Assembly: GCA_027627225.1 (NCBI GenBank)
Contig: CM051025.1
Span: 73,208,474-73,272,473, forward strand
Length of the DNA: 64,000 nt
From: Congeria kusceri
Taxonomy: Eukaryota; Mollusca; Bivalvia; Myida; Dreissenidae
Direction of reading: 5' to 3'
In this document: piece after piece, positions 25,601 through 36,700 of the stretch
Position numbering within the stretch: position 1 is the stretch's first letter
How the letters are laid out: every line of letters starts with the position of its first letter
Position numbers and translations under genes: made by a program
Notes under the pieces: model-generated
What the model saw: only the letters and a program-made list of their open reading frames with translations
Told to the model about the DNA's origin: nothing
The model's database searches: none

Positions 25601-28600
25601 ATTCTGCCAAAATTGGTCGCAACCAAAATTCCTTCCTTAATGATCACCTACACATTAAGGTCCTTCAGCTGTGAAAGTTCGAGCAAAATCCGCCAAGCAG
25701 TTAAAGAGGATTTCGGAAAGTATATATTCTACATTGGCAAAAATGACAAAGGGCCATAATTCTGCCAAAATTGGTCGCTGCGGACATTCCTTCCTTCATG
25801 ATCACCTGAACGTTAAGGTTCTTCGTCTGTGAAAGTTTGAGCGAAATCTAATTTATTATCACCTACACTTTAAGGTCCTTAAGCTGTGAAAGTTTGAGCA
25901 AAATCCGCCAAGCAGTTAAAGAGGAGTTGAGTCCAAACTAGTTCAGAAAGTAAATATTCTACCTTGGAAAAAATGACAAAGGGCCATAATTCTGCCAAAA
26001 TTGGTCGCTGCGGAAATTCCTTCCTTCATGATCACCTACACGTTAAGTTCCTACAGCTGTGAAAGTTTGAGCAAAATCCGCCAAGCAGTTAAAGAGGAGT
26101 TGAGTCCACAAATTTTCAGGCAGTATATCTTCTATAGTGGAAACAAGGCTTGGCACAGGATGTGACGTATGCCCCCGAAGCATATGCTTGTCAGAGGAAG
26201 GCAACACAATGTCAGTTACACATTGGCAAGAATGACGCTTCCTAAAAAAGGTTATGGTCCTCGCACTCTGCACTTCCTCTCAACATGCTCTATCAATATA
26301 TGTGGTTTTATTATAAATCACTTCAATACTGATGGAGTTATGCACTGCATAATACAATTACCCGTAACTCCATACATATTGAAGAAAGAGTAAGGTCCTT
26401 GTACTCTACTCTTCCTCTCAATGTCCTCTATCAATATATGTGGTGTTATTTTGAATTCCTTCAATACTAAGGTAGTAATTATCTGCACACACAAATAAAG
26501 GGCAATAACTCTGTAAATATTTAAGAATTAGTTGTGGTACTTGTACTCTGAACTTCCTCTCAATGTCCTCTACCAATATATGTGGTTTTATTTAAAATCC
26601 CGTCAATACTAATGGAGTTATGCTATGCACAAAAAATAAACAAAGGGCAATAACTCCATAAATATTGAAGAAAGAGTTATGGTCCTTGTACTCTTACCTT
26701 CCTCTCATTCTCTCATTGTCCTCTATTATTATATGAAGTTTCATTTGAATCCCTTCAATACTAATGGAGTAATGCTACACACAAGAAAATTAAACAAAGG
26801 GCAATAACTCCGTAATATTGAAGAAATAGTTACAGTCGTTGTATTCTGCAATTTCTCTCATTGTCCACCTCCATTCTATAAAGTTTCATTTGAATCCCCT
26901 TAATACTAATGGAGATATGCTCCGCACAAGAAAATTAGACAAAGGGCAATAACTAAATATTAAAGAGTTGTGGTCAGTGTACTCTGCACTTCCTCTCATT
27001 GTTTTCTATCAATATACGAAGTTTCATTTTAATCCCTTCAATACTAATGGAGTTATGCTCCGCACAAGAAACATGATGGAAGGACAGACAGTAAGACAGA
27101 CGGACGGATGATGCAACTACTATATGCCCCCGAAGTTGCCTTCGGGGCATAAAAATGACAAAGGGCAATAATTTTGCCAAAATTGATCGCAGCCAAAATA
27201 TTCCTCCACTATCACCTACATGTTAAGGTTCTTCAGCTGTGAAAGTTTAAGCAAAATCCTCCAAGCAGTTAAAGAGGGGTCGAGTCCACAAAATTTCGGG
27301 ACGTACGGCGGACATACGTACGACGGATGGACGTACAGACAGACCTACAGACAGACAAGTGCAACATTAATGCCTCCGACATTTTTTGTGGGGGCATAAA
27401 AAATTTTCTATGAAAATAACATAAAAAATGGGGATAAAAACAACATATATTTTATTGAAATTTGTCCTGAAAATAAAACAATATAGGCAAGATGTAACAG
27501 CAAAACTAAACAGGAATTATATTGCATGGCTGTAAAGAGTGCTAGGTATATGCATTTACAAACCAGTAATTATTTTGTGAGTAAATGTATCTTTTTTCCT
27601 TTTCAGGAAATTGTTCATATTATTTATAATTTGAAACTGTAACACTTTAAAGTGTGTATGTATGATCTTTCAGATCAATTGTTGTTAAAATAAGCAGATA
27701 AAAGTGACAATAAAACTTGAAAGCAAAAAGAAAACTTCACTATCAATTAAATCAGCAATAGAGTGACTTTTGCATCGTTTTTTAGTGTTGTGTAACCTAA
27801 ACCAACTGTCAAGTCAACCTATAATTGTACTTGAGTTTCACCTTGTACAGACAAAAAATAGTTGGTGATTAAAAACTTATTGTATGTTTAAAAGCAATGT
27901 TTATTCTTAACTTTTATTTCATTTAACTTTTATTTCATTTTAAATAGAACTATATGTTACTTAACTTATTTTTTTTAATTGTATTTACCGGGTATGCCAT
28001 TATATCTGTTGAAAAATCGTACATACACACTTTTAACACATGTAGGCATATTTTAACTAAAAGTTCAATGGCTTACATTTCTGATCTTCAAAAAGAGCCT
28101 TACCTGTTTCTTTTCTTTACGTCTTGTTTGCATTGTGCTGTCATCATCGACCATGTCAACAAGAGACTGAATACTACTTTTATCAGGTAATCCATAGCAA
28201 CCAGATTTGCTTAGTAACACACTTGCTGTTTCTAAACGGAACACAGTACTGTCTGACGCTATGCCCTTTTTTATGTTTTCAAATGAGGAACTTAAACTGT
28301 CTTGCCATTTTTCTGAAACAAAATTGGGGAACAGCTACTAGCATACATTAATTATGAAAATCATAAGAAACAAAATACAGTGAGCAGGAAGAGTTGTAGC
28401 ATTCATAGTCATAGAAATAATTTATTTATTTTTGTTATTACTAATGCTCAGTTTCAACCCTATTGATATATATTTTAATTATGATTTAATAATATTGTTA
28501 ATACAAAAAGTAACTTTTTACATGGAGAAACACTTTATTGCCATACATTACTTTCTGAATTAATTTTGACATTGTTTATGATTGTATTTATGAAGTCAAA

Positions 28601-30914
28601 CATGTTTCACATACCTTTCTCTGGGAGAGGAAATGCCAGAGGAATATGGCATCTAGTTCTTGCTATGACACACACAGAGGAGAGGTCTATGTGCTCCATG
28701 CTCCACTCTAGTGGAACACAGCTGCCATCCTCACTTAACTGGTGTACTGAGTCTACCAGTGCCTGGCCCTTCTTTTTGGTAATTATAAATCTACCAGTTT
28801 CTTGGTCAATACAATTCTACAATAAATAGCACATACTATGTTTAAAAGTCAATAAATGTTAATTAAAGCTAAACTACCAAGACAATCTCCTACTTTAAAG
28901 AAGATCCCTACGCATGCCCAACACCTATGTACATGATCATTTTGCTCGTGACAATAGACACTTCCACAAATCTCAATCATATTCAAATTAATCTGCATTA
29001 TTATGCAATCATCGCACTTGGATATCGCGTGTTTACGGGTTGAGCTATTTCATACAAAAGAGCATGTGCATAATGTTTGTGATATTCAAATGTGCACGTG
29101 GAAATGTTTGTGATTTTTGATGAATGAAAATTAATCCTTTAACAATAGCTTGGGAGGAGTTTCAACCCGGATCGGTCTATTACCTACTTACAACACCATG
29201 TCTAATGGCTTACTTACAAACACAACTCTACCCATGACAATGGCCTACTTTAAGTTACAAGAACATCTCTACTTATGAAAATGGCTTTCTTACAAACACA
29301 ACTCTCTACTGATCACAATTACCTACTTACAAGAACAAATCTACTCATGACATAAACTTACAAGAACAAATCTACTCATGACATAAACTTACAAGAACAA
29401 ATCTACTCATGACATAAACTTACAAGAACAAATCTACTCATGACATAAACTTACAAGAACAAATCTACTCATGACATAACCTTACAAGAACAAATCTACT
29501 CATGACATAACCTTACAAGAACAACTCTACTCGTGACATAAACTTACAAGAACAAATCTACTCATGACAATAACCTGCTCTCAAAAGCATCTTTACTCAT
29601 GACAATGGCTTACTTAAAAGAACATCTCTACTCATGTCAATGACCTACTTACAAAAACATCTCTACTCATGAAAATGACCTACTATCAAGAACATCTCTA
29701 CTCATGACAATGGCTAACTTACAAGAACAACTCTGCTCATAAAAATGGCTAACATACAAGAACAACTCTGCTCATGAAAATGACCTACTTACAAGAACAA
29801 CTCTGCTCATAACAATGACCTATTTACAAAATCAACTCTACTCATGACAATGACCTACTTACAAGAACATCTCCAGTCATGAAAACGGCTTACTTACAAA
29901 CACAACTCTAATCATGACAATGACCTTCTTACAAGAAGAACTCTGCTCATAACAATGACCTACTTACAAAATCAACTCTACTCATGACAATTACCTACTT
30001 ACAGGAACAACAAAACTCATTACAATGACCTTCTTACAAGAACAACAATACTCATTACAATGACCTTCTTACAAGAACAACAATACTCATTACAATGACC
30101 TTCTTACAAGAACAACAATACTCATTACAATGACCTACTTACAAGAACAACAATACTCATTACAATGACCTATTTACAAGAACAACAATACTCATTACAA
30201 TGACCTATTTACAAGAACAACAACACTCATTACAATGGCCTATTTACAAGAACAACAACACTCATTACAATGACCTTCTTACAAGAACAACAATACTCAT
30301 TACAATGACCTACTTACAAGAACAACAATACTCATTACAATGACCTATTTACGAGCACAACAATACTCATTACAACAACCTACTTACGAGGACAACAAAA
30401 CTCATTACAATTACCTACTTACAAGAACAACAATACTCATTACAATTACCTACTTACAAGAACATTCCTGTGGTTGGAAGCTGGATCTGCATCCACAGTA
30501 AGAATACCTAAGACCTGCACTCCTGTGATCAAAAACAGGTATTTATGATTAGCAACTAACTAAAATGATGTTGTTGTTTTTGTGCTGTTGCTTTTTTTAT
30601 TATTAATTTTTATATTCAAATACTTCTTCAAATAATATTGTGAACTATGCTTAGAACAAAAACATTGCTGTCATGTTTAACATTGACTCACACTTTTCAA
30701 TAAAGATCCAACTGATAACTTCACAAAACCTTGCCATGTTTATCAAGTCTTCAATCTACCAATTAACAAAGTACAATTCCTTACCACCAGGTAATAATGT
30801 CTGTACATATTTCAGACTCTTGACTGGATCTTCTGACACATTTGCACAACCAATAACATAGCAAGTAGCACTAGTTTGTATGCCAAATATGAACTTGCAG
30901 CCCTGGTAATTGTC
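16666..30914 (-). CDS. UFSP2: UFM1-specific protease 2 (UFSP2), thirteen coding exons, 5' end missing
   Basis: UFSP2 is a cysteine protease that matures UFM1 and removes it from substrates such as ribosomes at the ER. Exons in transcript order: 30785-30914, 30458-30522, 28615-28816, 28104-28312, 24647-24740, 23803-23954, 21855-21957, 21053-21202, 20095-20273, 18852-18950, 18314-18416, 17438-17562, 16666-16752. All introns are GT-AG and phases agree; the sum is 1698 nt (565 residues plus stop). The C78 peptidase core holds YHHYMQDR, the catalytic Cys in WGCAYRSLQ (exon 9), [12 protein letters not shown] (exon 10), and the Asp and His in [11 protein letters not shown] (exon 12); it ends [11 protein letters not shown]...[10 protein letters not shown]. 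The N-terminal half ([19 protein letters not shown]) looks like the MPN-like region of longer invertebrate UFSP2 proteins. The start exon is not identified; a candidate donor is at 33313. Confidence 0.93.
17601..17860 (+). mobile_element. Palindromic 'GCCTGTGCAGTCCGCACAGGC' element with 6-bp duplication
   Basis: Flanked by TCAATG at 17595-17600 and 17861-17866. Arms begin GAGGCGTGTAGTGGG and end TTCCCATGACACGCC. The centre has TGGCATTTTCTGTTTCAAGA and CTAAACATAAATCCACTGTA in the plus orientation. It lies in the UFSP2 intron between exons 17438-17562 and 18314-18416. The target duplication shows it moves as a unit. Confidence 0.9.
19393..19649 (+). mobile_element. Palindromic 'GCCTGTGCAGTCCGCACAGGC' element, best-preserved copy
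   Basis: Outer arms are TGGCGCGTCGTGAGAAAAC and GTTTTCTCACGACGTGCCA. The two inner hairpins are near perfect (AGCCTGTGCAGTCCGCACAG on the left; GCCTGTGTGGACTGCACAGG on the right). Each is flanked by 'GTCGTCC/GGACGACAC'. A 60-bp asymmetric centre separates them. Located in a UFSP2 intron. Confidence 0.92.
19802..20074 (+). mobile_element. Right-truncated copy of the GCACCTATCAATA element
   Basis: Shares the left end GCACCTATCAATATTTTCCC, 'ACTGAAAG..TTCCCGACAGG', and 'AGACAAAAATGCTTGGCTCT' with the intact copy at 63317-63636. Similarity stops at TTCCCATGGG, about 20 bp from the UFSP2 splice donor at 20094, and the right terminal repeat is missing. Confidence 0.8.
20383..20806. repeat. Bivalve 'GGATGCCCCCAC...GTGGGGGCAT' element
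   Basis: The left end has ACTAGACATGTGTCTGTAGG and GGATGCCCCC; the right end has GAAGTGGGGGCATAATAAAA. Inside, two copies of about 150 bp share 'CAAAATACCCAGGT', 'CACAAGTTCACATGCTGA' and 'TACTTTTTGAGTTACG'. Located in a UFSP2 intron. No coding capacity. Confidence 0.6.
22068..22996. mobile_element. pogo/Tigger-like non-autonomous element, TA-flanked
   Basis: The left end CAGTTGAAAACCGCTTTTTC and the inverted right end (GCAGTGTTCAACTG on the plus strand) form terminal repeats. TA flanks both (22066-22067 and 22997-22998). CAGTTGAA-CCGCTATTTCGAA-type termini resemble pogo/Tigger. 'ATTTCGAACTA' recurs internally. I see no transposase, so it is probably non-autonomous. It lies between UFSP2 exons 21855-21957 and 23803-23954. 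Confidence 0.65.
23583..23733. repeat. Hairpin element about 70 bp from a UFSP2 splice donor
   Basis: ATCATTGTTTATGGACCAAT pairs with ATTGGCCGATAAACAATGAT, and GTTCTGATGCGTGG...TTAAACCA pairs with TGGTTTAACTCC...CATCAGAAC, leaving a loop centred near 23658. Arms are about 60 bp. The exon donor lies at 23801-23802. Confidence 0.65.
24800..25375. mobile_element. hAT-like MITE with TAGGGATGGCAACGAATA ends
   Basis: The left end TAGGGATGGCAACGAATATT is inverted at the right (TATTTGTTGCCTTCCCTA on the plus strand). Both ends are followed inward by palindromic ATTCGAATATTCGAA tracts. The flanking 8 bp (TATTAAAT and ATTTAAAT) are similar but not identical, so an 8-bp hAT target duplication is likely but degraded. 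576 bp, no transposase. In a UFSP2 intron. Confidence 0.65.
25397..27400. repeat. Composite 'CACAGACACAGATTCCCCC...GGGGGCAT' element with a nested insertion
   Basis: The outer element has a roughly 150-bp tandem unit ('AAAATGACAAAGGGCCATAA', 'TCTGCCAAAATTGGTCGC', 'AAATCCGCCAAGCAGTTAAA'). It is split at about 26145, and the outer unit resumes at about 27150 with AAAAATGACAAAGGGC. The inner insert has its own tandem unit ('TCAATACTAATGGAGTTATG', 'CTTCCTCTCATTGTCC') and ends with GCCCCCGAAG / CTTCGGGGCAT. All in one UFSP2 intron, non-coding. Confidence 0.6.
29188..30457 (-). repeat. 35-bp/31-bp minisatellite built on a UFSP2 splice donor
   Basis: About 36 tandem units on the minus strand. The main unit is 35 bp and contains TTGTTCTTGTAAGTAGGTCA followed by 'TTGTAATGAGTA'. 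A block at about 29346-29550 has 31-bp units. The array directly abuts UFSP2 exon 30458-30522, whose end reads AATGTTCTT then GTAAGTAGG. Each unit is therefore a copy of the exon-intron junction plus intron sequence, and most keep GTAAG. Confidence 0.9.
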
Positions 30915-32487
30915 CTACAAAATATGCATCCACTTAATAAAGTACATTAATTACTCAGATCAAGTATCAATATGTGATTAGTGATCAGTTAAAATAATTA
31001 ACAGATGATTGCAGATATAAAAAAGCAGTAGAATAATACAACTGTTATTATTTTTGCTGAGATTATTGGCTGACATGATCTGTCTATAAAATAAAGTTCA
31101 CTATTATAAATATTTTAGGATCATTCACTGGATGTCTAACTATCTCAGAAGTTATTTTATGATTTCGATATTTTGTTTATTCTGTGTTTTTGTTTTATTA
31201 CAAATCCACAGGTGGTTCTCGCATGGATATGATAATAATTAGTGAACACATCATTTTAAATGACAAATAATCAAGAAATGACGAAAAAACTACTTTTCTG
31301 AAAAAAATTAATGTCACCATCAAATATATATATAAAAAAGTATCCAACTCCAGATGCCCGAAACATTCAGTGCATCGGTTTGAAAAACCATAACTTTAAC
31401 AATTATGCAATGATTTTCATTAACTTGTTCTTATTCGACGCAAACATGAATTACCTTTCCGGAAATGTACAACACTACCCATGTTTTGTAATTATTTGGT
31501 CCAAGTTTTAAGAAATAACACCGAAAAAAGTTACAATGACCTGCTTGTCTTCGATCTGACCTGTCTGATAACCGGCTGCTGAGCGAGACCATATGCTGAT
31601 CGTTGTACAGCTGGGAGCCAACATCAATTACACAATGGCATATACATGTAAACAAATGGTTGATGGAAACATGTGTAAGTGAAATATAAATCCCTATTTT
31701 GGGATAAATATATGACATGCAAATGGAAAGTGATCGAGTGATGTTTTTTATTATGTACTTTAGCTAGAGTGTTAAAAATTTCAAATGCATGTATATTTAT
31801 GGCAGTTTACTAAATGTAAGTGTTTTGGGACGGGTCAGATCGACGACGAGTAGGTCACAGTAACTCTTTTTAGTGTTATTTCTTAAAACTTCAACCAAAT
31901 AATTACTTTTTATTTCACAAAAGTAGTTTTTTTTGTCATTTCTTCATTATTTGTCATTAAAAATGATGTGTTCACTAATTATTTAATAATTTAATAATAA
32001 TAATTTATTATCATTGCCACTCTATAACCACCTGTGTTACAGTCACGTGTGAGCAATTGCAGACTTGCGGGATTACAAACACAATTTTAGTTGGTTTCTT
32101 TCACAGTCATGTTTTCTATTGTAACCCCAATTATTATCTAATAAGAATTAAAGATGGAAAAGTAGTTTAGTGCTTTGTAACCTACAACACAAACAGTGAA
32201 ACAAACCGAAAGTAAAATATGTTCCACCGGAAAATTTATTTCCAGTGATCAAACCTTCTTTAAAGTACAAGTATTAAATTCGGTGCGTGACTAAATGGTC
32301 AGATTAACTTCCGTATAAAAAAAGATTCGAAATAGACAACTGACTTGACAATTTTTCGTGAATTTCTGTGAGATTTTTACACACGTAACCATTTTCGCAA
32401 TGGCAAAAACATCGACCTTAAAAACCTGTGCCATACCGTGTGTAGCAACAAACCACTAAACTACCTACATGCTCGACTGAATCGTCC

Positions 32488-32799
32488 AGGGGCCATATCC
32501 ACAAAGCTCCTAATGAAAAACTTTAGTTAAGTCATATTTAAGTGGACATTTCAAATAACTCTTAATGAAAAACTTTACTTAAGTCATATTTAAGTGAAAA
32601 TTTTAAATAAGTCTTTGTGAAAATCAATATTTTATATTTGAAATATGGTAATATAAGAATCAGATTATGATTCCTCACAAGATTTAAACAATTTAAGACA
32701 AAATAAACTTTAAATCAATCAGCCACAAACTAAAAGAATTATATGAGTTTAAGAAATTTACTTAAGTTTTCACTAAGGAGCTTTGTGGATAAGGACCCA
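32488..32799. repeat. Foldback element of the 'AAAGCTCCTTAGT' family, copy 3
   Basis: GGGGCCATATCCACAAAGCT pairs with AGCTTTGTGGATAAGGACCC. 'TTAAGTCATATTTAAGTG' is repeated internally, and AATCAATATTTTATATTTGA is shared with copy 1. Confidence 0.7.
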
Positions 32800-33232
32800 G
32801 GACACAAAAGAAGCGCAATTATGTATTAAAGCCGATCTCTTAACCGGGATGCCCGAAAATGGAGGGGTTTTGCGTCTTACACGCATCTTACTAAACAGTT
32901 TGTAATGAAACTTGGCACAAGCAATGTTAGGCACCTTAGTCAATAAATAATAACTTTTTTTTAATTCTTTCACACAAATCGAATATCACGTGCGAAAAAC
33001 ACCTATAATTAAATGCAAAATTATTAACAACTGTACCAATTATTCGCCCACCTTTAAAAAAAGTGTTATTCTCAAAAGCGAATTTTAAAATATGTTTTGT
33101 AATATCAATTCCATTTTAGAAAAGCTTTTGTGAGATAAATTCATGTTCAAATGCGCACACAATCACTTTGTAAAATGCCTTACGGAAAAACGAACCCCTT
33201 CCAGCGCCTCAAACAAATGAGCGCGTGCGTGA

Positions 33233-33240
33233 TGACGTCA
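33233..33240. promoter_or_regulatory. CRE/ATF-type palindrome TGACGTCA upstream of UBE2A/B
   Basis: A perfect TGACGTCA lies in the divergent region between UFSP2 and UBE2A/B, in a locally GC-richer stretch (AGCGCGTGCGTGATGACGTC). CREB/ATF binding is the usual reading of this site. The same octamer also occurs at about 21714, 34664 and 35655, so chance or repeat origin is possible. Confidence 0.35.
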
Positions 33241-33774
33241 TTCCCCGCATGCTCCCGACAAGGCCAGTAGTGCATTGTTTGTTTACATGGCTATTATAAT
33301 ACGGAATACTTACTGATTCCTGCAATACTCGGCTGAAGTTTAACAAAACAACAAGGCAAATCGACTTCAGTATGGCTAAAAGTTTTTGCTTGTTGTTTTG
33401 ACTAGTTTGCAGTAGTGGGCGAATGATTGGTACTGGCAAAAAATTGGGCGCTAACCAGTAGTCGGTATTAACTCCTTCATTTAAATTATACCTCAATAAT
33501 ATTCAGTTTAATAAACATATGTTCTTAGTTGTGATTTATGGAATTGAACATAAACATATAGTGACAGTTAACCCACTTGGTCACGTGAGATGATGAGGTG
33601 ACGGAAATATTGGAGAATTTCCAAATAACACATAATAATGTGAAAAACCCGGATGTAAACGTCATACGCGAAAACAAAATAAACTAACATCTAGACAGAA
33701 ATAAACCTAATGAAACTTGTATAAGTCAAACGTATAAATATTGCTTTAATAAGTGAAAACATATAGAACCCATA

Positions 33775-36700
33775 ATGTCTACTCCAGCACGGCGACGACT
33801 GATGCGCGATTTCAAAAGGTAAAATAAGGCTTAATATTGTAAAAGTTTTTAGTCCGAACGTTCAAAATGGCTGACAACCTGAGACGGAGTAAGACATAAA
33901 TGTCGATATAGGGAAAGATCTAGAGTGAAATAGCAGGGTGCTGCACCCTGCTCCTTTTTGGTTCCCCCCAGTTGTACCTCTGGGCTGGTCAACACAGAAA
34001 TGTTGAATATCTTCTGAAATTCAACATTTGGCAAATATGCAATGTCAATGAATAGACTAAGCGTAAGTTAAAAACCTTAATTAGAAGCATTAGACTTATG
34101 AAAACAACGGATTTAGCAAATTGTTAGAAATTGTCAAACTGCTCCTTTTTAGCAGCACCCTGTACCTTAAAAGGCGTTTTTTGATACTAGATAGGGTTTA
34201 AGCTAGACTAAAAAAAATGGCAGGGGGGCCTGAAAAAGGGCGGGTGGGTGGAGAGGCAAAAAAGATCAGGTTTATGATACTTATTTATTTATTGTTATAC
34301 ATATATATTTATGTTTATTATTTTTATTATTATTTGATTACTAATAATATTCATAATAATATTTAGCAATCCTTACTTTTCATTTCAAAAGATAGAAATA
34401 CTGTTATTATTACAATGCTGTCGGGTAATCTTGCGCAGTTAAGCACGAATTGTGTGATAAACATCGGATTAAAAGCGTAGCAATTTAATTTTTACTGAAC
34501 ATAAACGACTGTCTGTCTTGCATTTAGAAACACAACCATATCTGAAATATCCAATAAAAAATTATTCAATAAAAAACTATTAGAATCCAAATCAAAACAA
34601 AAATAACTTGCATTGTTTTTTTACAATTCCAGTGTCCGGTAATCTTGCGCACTTTTGAAAATGACGTCATGAAATGCTTAATGTAAAAGTATGGTGTCCA
34701 ATTCATATCATAAAACAAACTTATAAATCTGTTCAGTAAAAATGTCCAGATAAATCAATGTTTTCAAGTTTTCTTATCATCACTGCATGCTTCTTTGATC
34801 ATTAAGTAACTATACTTTGACGATGATGATTTTGACGAGATGTGACTATAACATCAAAAAAGCAAATTAAAACTAGTTATCAAAAAGATTGTTTAACGAA
34901 GTAAAGTGTATTTGTCTTTTCATAACAGGATTCCGTAATTAAAAAGCAAGTGGCCTTTGCGCATGCCCGGAGCTTAAAATCGGCAGATTGGCGGGAAAAA
35001 GATTCAATCTCGTCTGTATACGATGTCTGTTGTAGAGCTCATAAAAGATAAAATCCAAACTTTTATCAGGAAATAAAACAATTATGCATAATTTATAATA
35101 TTCCTTTTAAAACTATGAGAGGAGTGAAGAAATCGAGGGATTTTATCCAGCAAACCGGATTTATGCCTAAGTAGGTCGGTGTTTACAACTCATGGATACT
35201 TTATTAAAATCATTCACAAGGTAATTATAAATACAAAACCTATGTTTATTTTATTTATTACAGTTGTTCTGGCTCCTTTAAAATTTAATATTCCGGTAAA
35301 TGTCAGTAAATAAAACACGCCGTCTTCCAAAAATGCCTAACTACGTAGTGCGCAAGATTACTGGACGCGCAAGATTACCGGACAATACTGTATTATTAAG
35401 ACGATTTTAGCATATTTTATTTACAAACTTAAATGCCACTGGAATTGTTTTTGATTTTTTTTTTTTTTTTTTTATTTTAGTTATATTTTGATGTTTATTT
35501 CATATTAAATTCATAGTTCTTTCATTAAAGAAAATCATTGCATCAATTCCTAATTATCTTGCAATCAAATTTCCTATTTGAACAAACAATAAAATCCGTA
35601 AAAAATACAGTCATTGACAATAACACCTGTTACAATTGAGAAGAGTGAAATCTTGACGTCATAAATTAATCAGGCTTCTGAATCTGCAAGCCGTTTATAA
35701 TGTCCTTAGCAACGGTGTCGGTTTGACTTCAAAAGTAGTTGATGCGACTGCCGAGCTGGGGCCATTCTCTAGCGGTTTGTAGCAGTGAAGAAAAGCATCA
35801 ATCAGCACAGCTGTACCTGAACAATGCAAGCACTCTCGATAGAGCATTCATGAATTAGCGTTTAAGGTGAAATGTCATGGATGTCAAAAGAATCAGACAG
35901 GTGTTTTGTTGCATGGGATAAAATGCGTATTTAAATGGGTGTGACGAAGTAAACCTGTATTGGACTTAAACTGGAAATTGTATACGGCATAAAAATTTAA
36001 ACTATATTAAAATTCAATTTTTTAAAGTTTTTTACGAAAGTAAATTATGATAATAAGTAGAAAATTCTAGAACACCAACAACAATAACATGGATATAATA
36101 ACATAATTAGACATTAACAAACAACAGCTGCAAAAAATCCTTTACAGAAGCACCGCAGTCTGCACTAAATTACCATTATTCTGTAGCTGATAATTGATGT
36201 CGCATGGTCATGATGAGCTGATTACTGATACATGTCGCGACGATATGTCATTGATCCTTTAGGCGAAGATGCGTTTGCCAAGATGCGCAAGTAACCAATT
36301 AAATTGCGTTAGGGCGTGTCTGTTCTGACACAAATGATAAAAAGTACACATGAGGGCAGGCAAATCTTAAAAAGGGCAAGAGGGCTGGGCTTAAAAATGG
36401 AAGGGCGTGCCGCCCTGCCATTCTGCTTTACCAAAATCCCTATCCTAGATCTTTCCCTATCAATATCACAGTATGTGCTGCATTTTTATAGATTTACTTT
36501 TTTTTAGTACTTGGCAAACCTTTCTTTGTATATATTTCAGACTGCAGGAAGATCCCCCAGCTGGCGTCAGCGGTGCACCCACAGACAACAACATTATGTT
36601 GTGGAATGCTGTTATTTTTGGGTAAAATAATTTGAATATCTACTAAACCAGGGATTTTGTTCCTTCTACAGTAGGGGCCATTATAACTTAAAAGGTGTCA

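Larger units (their letters stand above)
30915..33774. other. Region between UFSP2 and UBE2A/B; holds the unresolved UFSP2 5' end
   Basis: The two genes diverge from here. The missing first UFSP2 exon should lie inside. A frame on the minus strand ends TTGCAGGAATCA then GTAAGT (donor at 33313), matches the phase of the first called exon, and would encode ...LNFSRVLQES, but I find no in-frame ATG. A foldback repeat occupies 32488-32799. Confidence 0.4.

Noticed and set aside
29188..30457. CRISPR-like array (regular 35-bp repeats)
   Set aside because: Units are contiguous without unique spacers and lie in a eukaryotic intron; it is a minisatellite.
33209..33496. Complete 95-residue minus-strand gene starting at 33496
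   Set aside because: The first codon is TTG, not ATG; only part of it is considered as a possible UFSP2 5' exon.
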